From Halomonas halophila (GTDB taxonomy: Bacteria > Pseudomonadota > Gammaproteobacteria > Pseudomonadales > Halomonadaceae), in NCBI GenBank assembly GCA_002433675.1, contig DJIP01000106.1, positions 1 to 20,988 of the forward strand: a stretch of DNA of 20,988 nucleotides, in the 5' to 3' direction. The position numbers were made by a program, and so were the translations under genes. Each line of letters opens with the position of its first letter. The stretch's first letter is position 1. The notes beneath the pieces were generated by a model that ran no database searches, was not told the DNA's origin, and worked only from the letters and a program-made list of their open reading frames with translations. This document shows positions 1-6,254 of this stretch, in pieces.

Positions 1-1091
1 TCGGCCTTGCGCACCGCCTCGGCCCACATGTTGAAGCCGATATAGTGGGCTTCCATGGGGTCGTTGGTGACGGCGTTGTCGTCGCCGGTGTAGTCGTACC
101 AGGCGTCGATGAAGTCATAGTTGACGTCTTCATCCACGCTCATGAAGTAGTTCCAGGCCGCCAGGTGGCCGACCAGCGGCGCGGTGTCGAGACCGGACAG
201 CTCCTGCTCACCCACCGAGAAGGCCACCACCGGGATATCCGAGGCCTCGACGCCCTGGTTGGCCAGTTCCCGATAGAAAGGCACGTTGGCATCACCATTG
301 ATGGTGGAGACCACCGCCGTCTTCTTGCCTGCGCCACCGAACTGCTTGATCTCGGAGACGATGTTCTGCCAGTCGGAATGACCGAAGGGGGTGTAGTTGA
401 CCATGATGTCCTCGTCGGCCACGCCCTGGGACTTCAGGTAGGCCTCGAGGATCTTGTTGGTCGTGCGCGGATAGACGTAGTCGGTACCGGCCAGCACCCA
501 GCGCTCCACGCCGATCTCGTTCATCAGGTAGTCCACCGCGGGAATCGCCTGCTGGTTGGGCGCAGCGCCGGTGTAGAAGACGTTCTCGGAGGATTCCTCG
601 CCTTCGTACTGCACCGGATAGAACAGCAGGCCATTGAGCTCCTCGACCACCGGCAGCACCGACTTGCGCGACACCGAGGTCCAGTTGCCGAAGATCACGT
701 CGACCTCTTCCTGCGCCAGCAACTCACGGGCCTTCTCGGCAAACAGCGGCCAGTTGGAAGCAGGGTCCACCACCACCGGCTCTAGCTCGCGGCCGAGCAG
801 GCCACCCGCTTCGTTCTGCTGCTCGATCAGCATCAGCATGGTGTCTTTCAGGGTCGATTCGCTGATCGCCATGGTGCCGGACAGGGAGTGCAGGATACCG
901 ACCTTGATCGGGTCTTCCTGGGCCAGCGCCGGAGCGGCGATGGCCAGCGACAGCGTGGACAAGGCCAGGCTGGCCAGCGCCTTTCTGGAAAGCGCCTTTT
1001 TAGAACGCGGCGCTGTCGAAAGCGGCTCTGTCGGAAGCACCTTGGAACGGTGGGCACAAACCTGCGTAGAAGACATCGAAGCGGTGGGCAT
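1..1091 (-). CDS. urtA: Urea ABC transporter substrate-binding protein UrtA (3' end outside window)
   Basis: Periplasmic binding protein that captures urea (or short amides) for the UrtBCDE ABC importer. About 363 codons are visible and the C-terminus runs off the left edge. Translation gives an N-terminal signal peptide (hydrophobic stretch about residues 38-55, likely cleavage after the ALA near residue 57), then KVGILHSLSGTMAISE, the usual start of mature UrtA-type type-1 periplasmic binding proteins, followed by GNWTSVSRK, LFYPVQYEG and NQQAIPAVDYL, all typical of UrtA. The ATG at 1091 has a GGAGG box six bases upstream; the resulting n-region is long (about 37 residues), so an internal ATG (codon 6) is possible. 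It would head a urt operon lying to the left. A sigma-54 promoter, IHF-like site and NtrC-like palindrome lie upstream, consistent with nitrogen-limitation control. Other amide-binding relatives (FmdD, AmiC) are less likely. Confidence 0.9.
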   Translation of the reverse strand, partial: MPTASMSSTQVCAHRSKVLPTEPLSTAPRSKKALSRKALASLALSTLSLAIAAPALAQEDPIKVGILHSLSGTMAISESTLKDTMLMLIEQQNEAGGLLGRELEPVVVDPASNWPLFAEKARELLAQEEVDVIFGNWTSVSRKSVLPVVEELNGLLFYPVQYEGEESSENVFYTGAAPNQQAIPAVDYLMNEIGVERWVLAGTDYVYPRTTNKILEAYLKSQGVADEDIMVNYTPFGHSDWQNIVSEIKQFGGAGKKTAVVSTINGDANVPFYRELANQGVEASDIPVVAFSVGEQELSGLDTAPLVGHLAAWNYFMSVDEDVNYDFIDAWYDYTGDDNAVTNDPMEAHYIGFNMWAEAVRKA

Positions 1092-1219
1092 GGGAAACCT
1101 CCAGGGGTTGCCTTGTCGTTGTGATGGACCATCGTCGAGAGGGAGCCAAGCGGTTCAGGTAAAACCGCTGTATCGCTCAGGCCAGACGTCTTGCGACGTC
1201 GACCTCCATCACCACTTCA

Positions 1220-1235
1220 AGCAAGTCCCATGCCA
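1220..1235 (-). promoter_or_regulatory. Sigma-54 (-24/-12) promoter of urtA
   Basis: Read on the minus strand the bases are TGGCATGGGACTTGCT, a full match to the sigma-54 consensus TGGCAYR-N4-TTGCW, with the invariant GG (1234-1233) and GC (1222-1221) at correct spacing. The predicted transcription start is near 1209, leaving a leader of about 118 bases before the urtA ATG. It points toward urtA and has enhancer-like elements upstream, as sigma-54 promoters need. Confidence 0.82.
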
Positions 1236-1241
1236 GCCATA

Positions 1242-1254
1242 TAAAACATTTATA
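1242..1254 (-). promoter_or_regulatory. IHF-like binding site between enhancer and sigma-54 promoter
   Basis: On the minus strand TATAAATGTTTTA agrees with the IHF consensus WATCAANNNNTTR at every fixed position except the C. It lies in an AT-rich patch (about 1238-1262) that stands out from the GC-rich surroundings, placed between the upstream palindrome and the -24 element, where IHF normally bends DNA to bring the activator to sigma-54 polymerase. Confidence 0.5.
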
Positions 1255-1342
1255 AATTCCGACATTACGTCGGGCAAGACGAGGTGCTCACCCACCGACC
1301 TTGCGCCACAAGAGAGCATCTCGCGCCACTGGAGCGCACCAT

Positions 1343-1360
1343 TGCACCATTGATGGTGCA
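1343..1360. promoter_or_regulatory. NtrC-like enhancer palindrome upstream of urtA
   Basis: TGCACCAT-TG-ATGGTGCA is a perfect inverted repeat with 8-base arms. The arms TGCACC and GGTGCA are the half-sites of the NtrC consensus (TGCACC-N5-GGTGCA); here the spacer is six bases, one longer than usual. Further TGCACC half-sites occur at 1370-1375, 1385-1390 and 1411-1416, and a GCACCGGTGC palindrome at 1404-1413. The palindrome is centred about 140 bases upstream of the predicted sigma-54 start, a normal enhancer distance. The activator identity is inferred. Confidence 0.6.
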
Positions 1361-1581
1361 TCAAGCTCCTGCACCCCTTTCATCTGCACCACCACAGCGC
1401 CAAGCACCGGTGCACCACGCCACGGCCGGCACCAGAAAGGGGCGCCCTATATCGAGACGCCTCACTTGCAGGACTCAGCATGACGGCAGCGGCGAGTACA
1501 AGTGTTCCGAGCGCAGCCACCGTTCAGCGACACACCTGGGGGTGTCTGTTCGGGAAGCAAATGGGAGTCGATATAAAAACA

Positions 1582-1908
1582 TCACCGAGACAAGGCACGT
1601 AGCCATGCGTCCACATTCATCCGTTCGTGGAATACTTCGACAAGTTCGAGTGTCTTGTCCGTCTCGCGCAAGATCAGATAGTGTCGACCTTCACGGAAAT
1701 AGCGAAGGTTAGATTCATGGCCAGCAGTGCTCGATAGTGTCGAGCATGGCCTGGGATGGGGCGGATGTCCCGCCGCCAGGGATTCAAGGCGGTGAACAAG
1801 TTGTGCCGTATACCGCTCGGCTCTCGCCTCGCCGAATTCCGATAGGGTCCAACGAAGAATATCTTGCAGGCTTGCAAGTGCCGCCGGCGCATAAATCAAT
1901 CGCTTCAA
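1582..1908 (-). CDS. parE: ParE-type toxin of a type II toxin-antitoxin system
   Basis: 108-residue protein of the RelE/ParE superfamily. It begins KRLIYAPAALASLQDILRW, the usual ParE start (a beta strand followed by a helix carrying xLxDI), has a central RLESLAAGHPPHPRP segment, and ends with the strand pair YFREGRHYLILRETDKTLELVEVFHERM typical of the family. ParE toxins inhibit DNA gyrase; the target of this one is not proven. The best start is a TTG at 1908 whose last two bases overlap the TGA of the antitoxin gene, giving translational coupling and no independent ribosome site. Length is normal for the family (about 95-110 residues). It lies second in a two-gene operon, after the antitoxin. 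Confidence 0.85.
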   Translation of the reverse strand: MKRLIYAPAALASLQDILRWTLSEFGEARAERYTAQLVHRLESLAAGHPPHPRPCSTLSSTAGHESNLRYFREGRHYLILRETDKTLELVEVFHERMNVDAWLRALSR

Positions 1909-2174
1909 GAGGCATCGCCAGTTCGAGCAGCCTCGAGAACACTACCCAGAACTTTTCGTGGATCACCGGTTACACCTTCTCCACGATCAAGCTGCTCAAG
2001 CGCGACACCTATCCGAGAGCCGATGAGCGCAATCTCACGACGTTCCTTTAGTGCACGCAACCCCGCTCGTAGCACTTCGCTGGCATTGGCGTAGTCTCCA
2101 GACGCCACCAGTTCGTCGATAAAACCATCTAGTTCAGGCGTGAGCGCCACGTTTCGAGCATGATTGGCCAGCAT
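1905..2174 (-). CDS. parD: ParD-type antitoxin (ribbon-helix-helix)
   Basis: 89-residue antitoxin: the N-terminal part (VALTPELDGFIDELVASG, then YANASEVLRAGLRALKERR) is a ribbon-helix-helix DNA-binding fold of the ParD/CopG type, and the C-terminal half is the flexible toxin-wrapping tail. It should bind and neutralise the ParE encoded directly after it and repress its own operon. The ATG at 2174 is chosen because a GGAGG box lies seven bases upstream (GGAGGGCGTATG); the open frame extends further upstream to 2378 but without family similarity. Its stop overlaps the TTG start of parE. An inverted repeat and a tandem repeat 35-70 bases upstream of the start are candidate autoregulatory operators. 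Confidence 0.87.
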   Translation of the reverse strand: MLANHARNVALTPELDGFIDELVASGDYANASEVLRAGLRALKERREIALIGSRIGVALEQLDRGEGVTGDPRKVLGSVLEAARTGDAS

Positions 2175-2208
2175 ACGCCCTCCTATTGACCAGAATACAT
2201 CTGATGCA

Positions 2209-2244
2209 AGATTAGCCAGGGGTGGCCAGATTAGCCACCCCTGG
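2209..2244. promoter_or_regulatory. Tandem and inverted repeats upstream of parD (operator or terminator candidate)
   Basis: Two features overlap here. A perfect 11-base inverted repeat CCAGGGGTGGC (2216-2226) and GCCACCCCTGG (2234-2244) flanks a 7-base spacer. A perfect 10-base direct repeat AGATTAGCCA occurs at 2209-2218 and 2228-2237, offset by 19 bases (close to two helical turns). Ribbon-helix-helix antitoxins bind tandem repeats on one DNA face, so an operator is plausible. The hairpin could instead stop read-through from the dehydrogenase gene, but no T-run follows on either strand. Confidence 0.5.
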
Positions 2245-2401
2245 AACTCGACCAGGACCGTCTGCGCGATCGAAGTCTCTCGCAGCACTTGGCGCGCACT
2301 GCCTTGAAGACACCGAACCTGAGCCAGACTGGGTGTCCCGCCGTGTGCCCCCTGGGGACCCGACACAGGGCCAAGCACCAGACCCTTTCATAGACACAGG
2401 C

Positions 2402-3487
2402 TTAGCCCTCGAGCTGTCGCAACACCTGTTCGGTAAAGGCGCTGCAGCCGGTATCACCGCCGAATTCCCGGGGCCGATACCGGCCATCGGACAGTACGCC
2501 GTCCACCGCTTGACGCAACCGACCGGCGGCGTCAGACAAACGATCATCGGCGTGCTCCACCGCCAGCCATTCGAGCATCATGGCTCCGGACAACAGGGTG
2601 GCGATGGGGTTGGCGGCGTCCTGTCCGGCAATATCCGGGGCACTGCCATGGGCCCCCTGAAACAACCCGTGGCGATCGCCCAGTTCCGCAGACGGCGACA
2701 CCCCCATGCCGCCGACGGTGGCCGCCCCCAGGTCCGAGATGATGTCACCGAACAGATTCTCGGCGACGATCACGTCATAGAAGTCCGGGCGCTTGACCAG
2801 GTGCACCGTCATGGCGTCGACGTAGGCGTAGTCGAGTTCGACGTCATTGAACTCGGCGCCTACCTCGTCGCACACCTTGCGAAAGAAGGCGTAGCTTCTG
2901 AGGATGTTGGCCTTGTCGCAGACGGTGAGCCGCCGCTTGCCGTCCTTCGGTGCGCCCTGGCGTCGCCGTGACAGCTCCAAAGCGAAGCGCGCGACTCGCT
3001 CGGTGCCCTTGCGGGTGATCACCAGGCTGTCGCTGGCCATCTCGTCTCGCAGCACCACCCCGGCGCCGCGGCTGGCGTAGAGGCCTTCGGTGTTCTCGCG
3101 CACGATGACATAGTCGATGGTCCCGGGCTGATGGTGTCTCAGCGGCGACTCGACCCCGGGCAGCAGGCGGATCGGACGCACGTTGGCGTAAAGGTCCAGT
3201 CCGAAGCGCAGCTTGAGGTGCAGGTCGTTGCCCACCTCGGTACCGTCGTCGTAGGTCACCCCCGGCAGCCCGGCGGCGCCATGCAGGATGGCGTGACTGG
3301 CCCGACAGGTATCCAGCGTCGACTGGGGCAGCACCTCGCCGGTCTTGTCATAGTGCCCCGCCCCACCGTCGAGCCAGTCGAAACGCAGCACGTCGCTGCC
3401 CAGCAGCGCTTGCAGTACCCGCACCGTGGCGCCCGCGACCTCCGGGCCGATACCGTCACCGGCAATCGTGGCAATTCGATAACTCAC
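2402..3487 (-). CDS. Isocitrate/isopropylmalate dehydrogenase family enzyme (beta-decarboxylating, probably NAD-dependent)
   Basis: 361-residue oxidative decarboxylase of (2R,3S)-hydroxyacids. The catalytic set is complete and near LeuB numbering: R94, R104 (ANVRPIR), R130 (VIVRENTEGLY), Y137, K192 (DKANIL), D224 (YVDAM), D248 and D252 (NLFGDIISD), followed by the nucleotide-binding GAHGSAPDIAG loop with D290 suggesting NAD. The specificity loop before R94 reads NDLHLKLR; positions 87 and 90 are N and H instead of the E and L of Thermus LeuB, and no leuA, leuC or leuD is adjacent, so a substrate other than 3-isopropylmalate (tartrate, D-malate, homoisocitrate-like) is possible. The GTG at 3487 is chosen because GAGGG lies seven bases upstream; an upstream GTG at 3529 would add 14 poorly conserved residues. 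Confidence 0.85.
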   Translation of the reverse strand: MSYRIATIAGDGIGPEVAGATVRVLQALLGSDVLRFDWLDGGAGHYDKTGEVLPQSTLDTCRASHAILHGAAGLPGVTYDDGTEVGNDLHLKLRFGLDLYANVRPIRLLPGVESPLRHHQPGTIDYVIVRENTEGLYASRGAGVVLRDEMASDSLVITRKGTERVARFALELSRRRQGAPKDGKRRLTVCDKANILRSYAFFRKVCDEVGAEFNDVELDYAYVDAMTVHLVKRPDFYDVIVAENLFGDIISDLGAATVGGMGVSPSAELGDRHGLFQGAHGSAPDIAGQDAANPIATLLSGAMMLEWLAVEHADDRLSDAAGRLRQAVDGVLSDGRYRPREFGGDTGCSAFTEQVLRQLEG

Positions 3488-3591
3488 AGAGATTCCCTCG
3501 TCTTGTTGTTGTCCATCGATGGTGGCCACACAGTATCGTGGTACAGCGATGTTCTATCCATGGGACCTTATGGTCGATGGCGATGGCGACG

Positions 3592-4161
3592 TCAGAGATC
3601 ACGCCGCATGATCAGATCCCTGTCCACCACATCGCCCATCTGAAAACTGTGGGTGCCTACCTCGACAAAACCCCGGGAGCGATAGAAGGCGATGGCGGGA
3701 TGATTGTTTTCCCATACGCCGAGCCAGACGAAGTCCTTGCCCTGTTCTTGCGCCTCGCCGATGGCCTTGTCGTAAAGCACCCTGCCAAGTCCTCGACCCT
3801 GGACCTCGGCCAGCAGATAGATGCGCTCGATCTCCAGGCCATCGTGCTCGCTCAGATCGGTCTGGGCCTCCCCCCAGTTGAGCTTGAGATAACCGACCGC
3901 TACGGGCCCCTTTGCAACGCCCTCGCGCTCCTTTCCCGCTGCTCCTGTCTCACTGTGGCCGATATCTTCCAGCAGCCAGAATCGCGACTGCGGACAGGCC
4001 AGCTCGCGCGCAACCCGCCCAAGGTCAAAGGCATCACTCAGATAGCGCTCCATGGTCGCCTTGGAGTAGAAGTCGACAAAGGTCTGGTAAAAGGTCCGGC
4101 GCCCCAGGGCGGCCAGCGTTTCGGCATCCTCGAGTGCCGCCTGCCTCAGGCTATATTCCAT
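3592..4161 (-). CDS. GNAT acetyltransferase, PaiA-like (spermine/spermidine-type)
   Basis: 189-residue acyl-CoA-dependent acetyltransferase. Opening residues YSLRQAALEDAETLAALGRRTFYQTF match the PaiA/GNAT N-terminal pattern; motif A is IERIYLLAEVQGRGLGRVLY with the acetyl-CoA loop Q121-G126, and motif B is ENNHPAIAFYRSRGFVEVG. Known PaiA enzymes acetylate spermidine and spermine. It lies 44 bases downstream of a PaiB-like gene, and this pairing supports the PaiA assignment more than sequence alone. It is last in a likely four-gene minus-strand operon starting near 6119. A generic GNAT acting on another amine is the alternative. Confidence 0.78.
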   Translation of the reverse strand: MEYSLRQAALEDAETLAALGRRTFYQTFVDFYSKATMERYLSDAFDLGRVARELACPQSRFWLLEDIGHSETGAAGKEREGVAKGPVAVGYLKLNWGEAQTDLSEHDGLEIERIYLLAEVQGRGLGRVLYDKAIGEAQEQGKDFVWLGVWENNHPAIAFYRSRGFVEVGTHSFQMGDVVDRDLIMRRDL

Positions 4162-4205
4162 CCTCTATCCTTGTTTAATCTTCGCTGCACCCTCTCGAGG
4201 AATCA

Positions 4206-4853
4206 TCACGGCTGATCTCCACACAGCACGGCAGCGTTACGAGCCGAATGCCCATCCCCTCGAAGGCCGTCGCGGATACCCTCGCGTTCTTCCTGAGCCT
4301 TGTGCTGACTCGCCTTGTGCTTGCCTTCCAGTCTCGTCACCTCGAGTTCCACCCCTACGATGCCACGCCGCATGCCCTCCAGGTAGTCTTCGGGGGCATC
4401 GTGCACCGACCAGGGCGCTTCCCGGCCCGCCTCGAAGCGATCGACCAGTGTCGTCAGGTGCGAGCTGAGCCAATCGCTTTCACGCTGGAAGGCGAGCCGA
4501 CCATGGGCATGCACTACCTGGTAGTTCCAGGTCGGCACCACGCGGCCATGGCGGCGCTTGTCGGGATACCAGCCAGGCGAAATGTAAGCGTCGGGGCCAT
4601 GAAAGATCGCCACCGCCTCGATCGCCGCGGCGTCTACTCGCTCCCCCTCACCCAGCCGCCACAGGGCGTTGGCGCGGGCGATATGGCCACGCAGCACCAG
4701 CTTGCCCTGGGACGTCTGCTCGACCATCAGCGGCAGGTGGTCGATACACAGCCCCTGGTCACCGTCGGTGACCAGGGTCGCGAAGGGGTAGGCTCTCGCC
4801 ACCGCCATCATGGCGTCATCGTCGGTCATGGCGAAGTGTTTTGGCTGATACAA
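4206..4853 (-). CDS. paiB: PaiB-type FMN-binding negative transcriptional regulator
   Basis: 215-residue cytoplasmic protein of the split-barrel flavin-binding PaiB family. It starts with the hallmark MYQPKHF, continues with YPFATLVTDGDQGLCIDHLP, has the core GPDAYISPGWYP followed by VPTWNYQVVHAHG, and ends near LEGKHKASQHK, a variant of the usual KxKLSQN tail. In Bacillus subtilis PaiA and PaiB affect protease and sporulation genes and polyamine levels; the function here is inferred. Its stop is 44 bases before the PaiA-like gene and its start 23 bases after the stop of the next acetyltransferase, so it sits inside an operon. The residues after about 195 are variable. Confidence 0.88.
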   Translation of the reverse strand: MYQPKHFAMTDDDAMMAVARAYPFATLVTDGDQGLCIDHLPLMVEQTSQGKLVLRGHIARANALWRLGEGERVDAAAIEAVAIFHGPDAYISPGWYPDKRRHGRVVPTWNYQVVHAHGRLAFQRESDWLSSHLTTLVDRFEAGREAPWSVHDAPEDYLEGMRRGIVGVELEVTRLEGKHKASQHKAQEEREGIRDGLRGDGHSARNAAVLCGDQP

Positions 4854-4876
4854 GAGTCACGCTCTCCTTGATCGGG

Positions 4877-5629
4877 TTACGCTTCGAGCAATATCGACTG
4901 AATCAGCGTCGACAGCGAGGTGCGCTGGCGACCTTCGTCATCGAAGTTGTCCGGCGATAGCCAGCGACGGTACACCGGCTCGAGTCGGCGCCATTCATGG
5001 TCAAGCAGCGAGAACCAGGCGGTATCGCGATTGCGGCCTGCCACCACCCGGTGCTGTCGAAACACGCCTTCGAAGGTAAATCCCAGTCGCTCGGCCGCAC
5101 GACGCGATGGTGCGTTCAGTGCATCGCACTTCCACTCCAGACGGCGATAGCCAAGGGCGAAGGCATGGGACGCCATCATCACCAGCGCCTCGGTGGCGAT
5201 GCGCGTGCGTGACAGGACGGCAGAGAAGCTCAGGTGCCCTAGTTCGATCGTGCCTTGCTCCGGCACCAGGTTGAGCCAGCTCGCCACCCCGAGGGCCTGG
5301 CCTGAATCGGCATCGATCACCGCCATGAAGGCGGGATCCGAGCGTCGCGCCTGTGACGCCAGCCAGCGCTGACAGCCTGCCGGGTCATCGAAGGGTCGGC
5401 CGCCCAGGTAGGTCCATCGGGCCCTGGCGTCACCATCCTGCGAGGTGGCGATGGCCGGCGCTTGCCAGGCGCGCCACAGCGAAGGTCCGTGGCGCTCTGC
5501 CGACAACGGCTCGAGGCGACAATAGCGCCCTGCGAGCACCCCGCCACCGGGTTTCTCCGCAGGGGCCCGCCAGCCCTCCACAGCTCGCCCCACCGGCTGA
5601 CCATGGTGATTGAGCCAGGCTTCGCTCAT
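4877..5629 (-). CDS. GNAT acetyltransferase, RimJ/RimL-like
   Basis: 250-residue GNAT protein of the RimJ/RimL-type subgroup with an N-terminal extension. Features in order: a CRLEPLSAERHGPSLW strand-helix near residue 37, MAVIDADSGQALGVASWLN (about 102-120), the TIELGHLSFSAVLSRTRIATEALVMM acetyl-CoA region (127-152), WKCDALNAPSRRAAERLGFTFEGVFR (166-191) and GRNRDTAWFSLLDHEW (198-213). These segments are typical of uncharacterised GNATs near protein N-terminal acetyltransferases; the substrate is unknown. The ATG at 5629 has GGGAG seven bases upstream; an in-frame upstream ATG at 5698 lies inside the preceding gene and is less likely. It is 28 bases after one GNAT gene and 23 before paiB. Confidence 0.82.
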   Translation of the reverse strand: MSEAWLNHHGQPVGRAVEGWRAPAEKPGGGVLAGRYCRLEPLSAERHGPSLWRAWQAPAIATSQDGDARARWTYLGGRPFDDPAGCQRWLASQARRSDPAFMAVIDADSGQALGVASWLNLVPEQGTIELGHLSFSAVLSRTRIATEALVMMASHAFALGYRRLEWKCDALNAPSRRAAERLGFTFEGVFRQHRVVAGRNRDTAWFSLLDHEWRRLEPVYRRWLSPDNFDDEGRQRTSLSTLIQSILLEA

Positions 5630-5657
5630 GCCATCGCTCCCGTTCAATTGCCCGGGT

Positions 5658-6119
5658 TCACACATCGTCCGGGGTATCCAGCGCCAGCGTATAGGCATAG
5701 AAGGCGTCGTTGCGCTGCCAGCCCAGCGATTCGTACAGCGCCTGGGCGGTGTGATTGTGGGTCTGGGTATTGAGCGTCAACTGCCCCACACCCTGCTGCC
5801 TCGCCAGGTTCGCGGCGGCCTCCATCAGCTCACGGCCGATCCCCTTGCCACGCGCCTCGGGCGCCACGAACAGGTCAGCCAGGGTCCAGCGCGGCCCCAC
5901 CCGTACCGTGGATAGCGTCGGGTAGAGCTGAACGAAGCCTTCAAGCACGCCGTCATTGTCGCTGACCAGCAGGCGCGAGTCGGCAAGCGCAAAGCGCGTC
6001 CGGAGAAAATCGCGGGCAGCCTGGATGTCGCTTTCCTGTGAATAGAACACCCGATAGCCATCGAGCAGTTCGCTCAGGGGCTCAAGATCGGCGATACAGG
6101 CAGAACGAACAGGATTCAT
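5658..6119 (-). CDS. GNAT N-acetyltransferase (first gene of the acetyltransferase cluster)
   Basis: 153-residue single-domain GNAT acetyltransferase. It shows an N-terminal VRSACIADLEPLSELLDGYRVFY helix, the strand FVQLYPTLSTVRVGPRW, motif A LADLFVAPEARGKGIGRELM with the acetyl-CoA loop at residues 90-95, and motif B NHTAQALYESLGWQRNDAFYAY. This pattern is common in small GNATs of gammaproteobacteria; the substrate is not known. The ATG at 6119 has GAGAGG about seven bases upstream. It is divergent from the MocR-type regulator at 6255, with 135 bases between the two starts, so that regulator is the likely controller of this gene and the ones behind it. Confidence 0.84.
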   Translation of the reverse strand: MNPVRSACIADLEPLSELLDGYRVFYSQESDIQAARDFLRTRFALADSRLLVSDNDGVLEGFVQLYPTLSTVRVGPRWTLADLFVAPEARGKGIGRELMEAAANLARQQGVGQLTLNTQTHNHTAQALYESLGWQRNDAFYAYTLALDTPDDV

Positions 6120-6210
6120 GGGGCACCTCTCACATTTGCGGTCGCATGCGCCGGCTGGCCAGAGGCGCACCGGCTCGTAGGGATGACAGACACCCAGTCT
6201 TGCGCAATAG

Positions 6211-6221
6211 TGGTCCCACCA
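6211..6221. promoter_or_regulatory. Possible operator between MocR regulator and GNAT cluster
   Basis: TGGTCCCACCA is a short inverted repeat (TGGT/ACCA around CCC) in the 135-bp divergent intergenic region. It lies between TTGCGC (6200-6205) and TAAGAA (6222-6227), which could serve as -35 and -10 for the regulator gene with a 16-base spacer. The match to promoter consensus is modest and MocR sites vary greatly, so this is a suggestion only. Confidence 0.3.
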
Positions 6222-6254
6222 TAAGAACCAATATCGCCCAGAAAAGGGGAACCA

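Larger units (their letters stand above)
1092..1581. other. 490-bp gene-free region between parE and urtA
   Basis: I see no credible gene here on either strand. The right-hand two thirds holds the urtA control region described separately. The stretch from about 1420 to 1581 shows only a weak imperfect hairpin (1529-1546, 8-base arms with one mismatch, no T-run) about 36 bases past the parE stop, which might end parDE transcription. Confidence 0.6.

Noticed and set aside
1343..1416. Repeated TGCACC units as a possible CRISPR or satellite array.
   Set aside because: Units are only six bases with irregular spacing and no repeat/spacer structure; they fit regulator half-sites better.
1284..1712. 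A 142-codon plus-strand frame across the urtA control region and the 3' part of parE.
   Set aside because: No ribosome site or family features; it covers the enhancer palindrome and overlaps parE antisense.
2175..2378. N-terminal extension of the ParD frame up to 2378.
   Set aside because: The good ribosome site and the family start are at 2174; the extension reads through the repeat region and shows no similarity.
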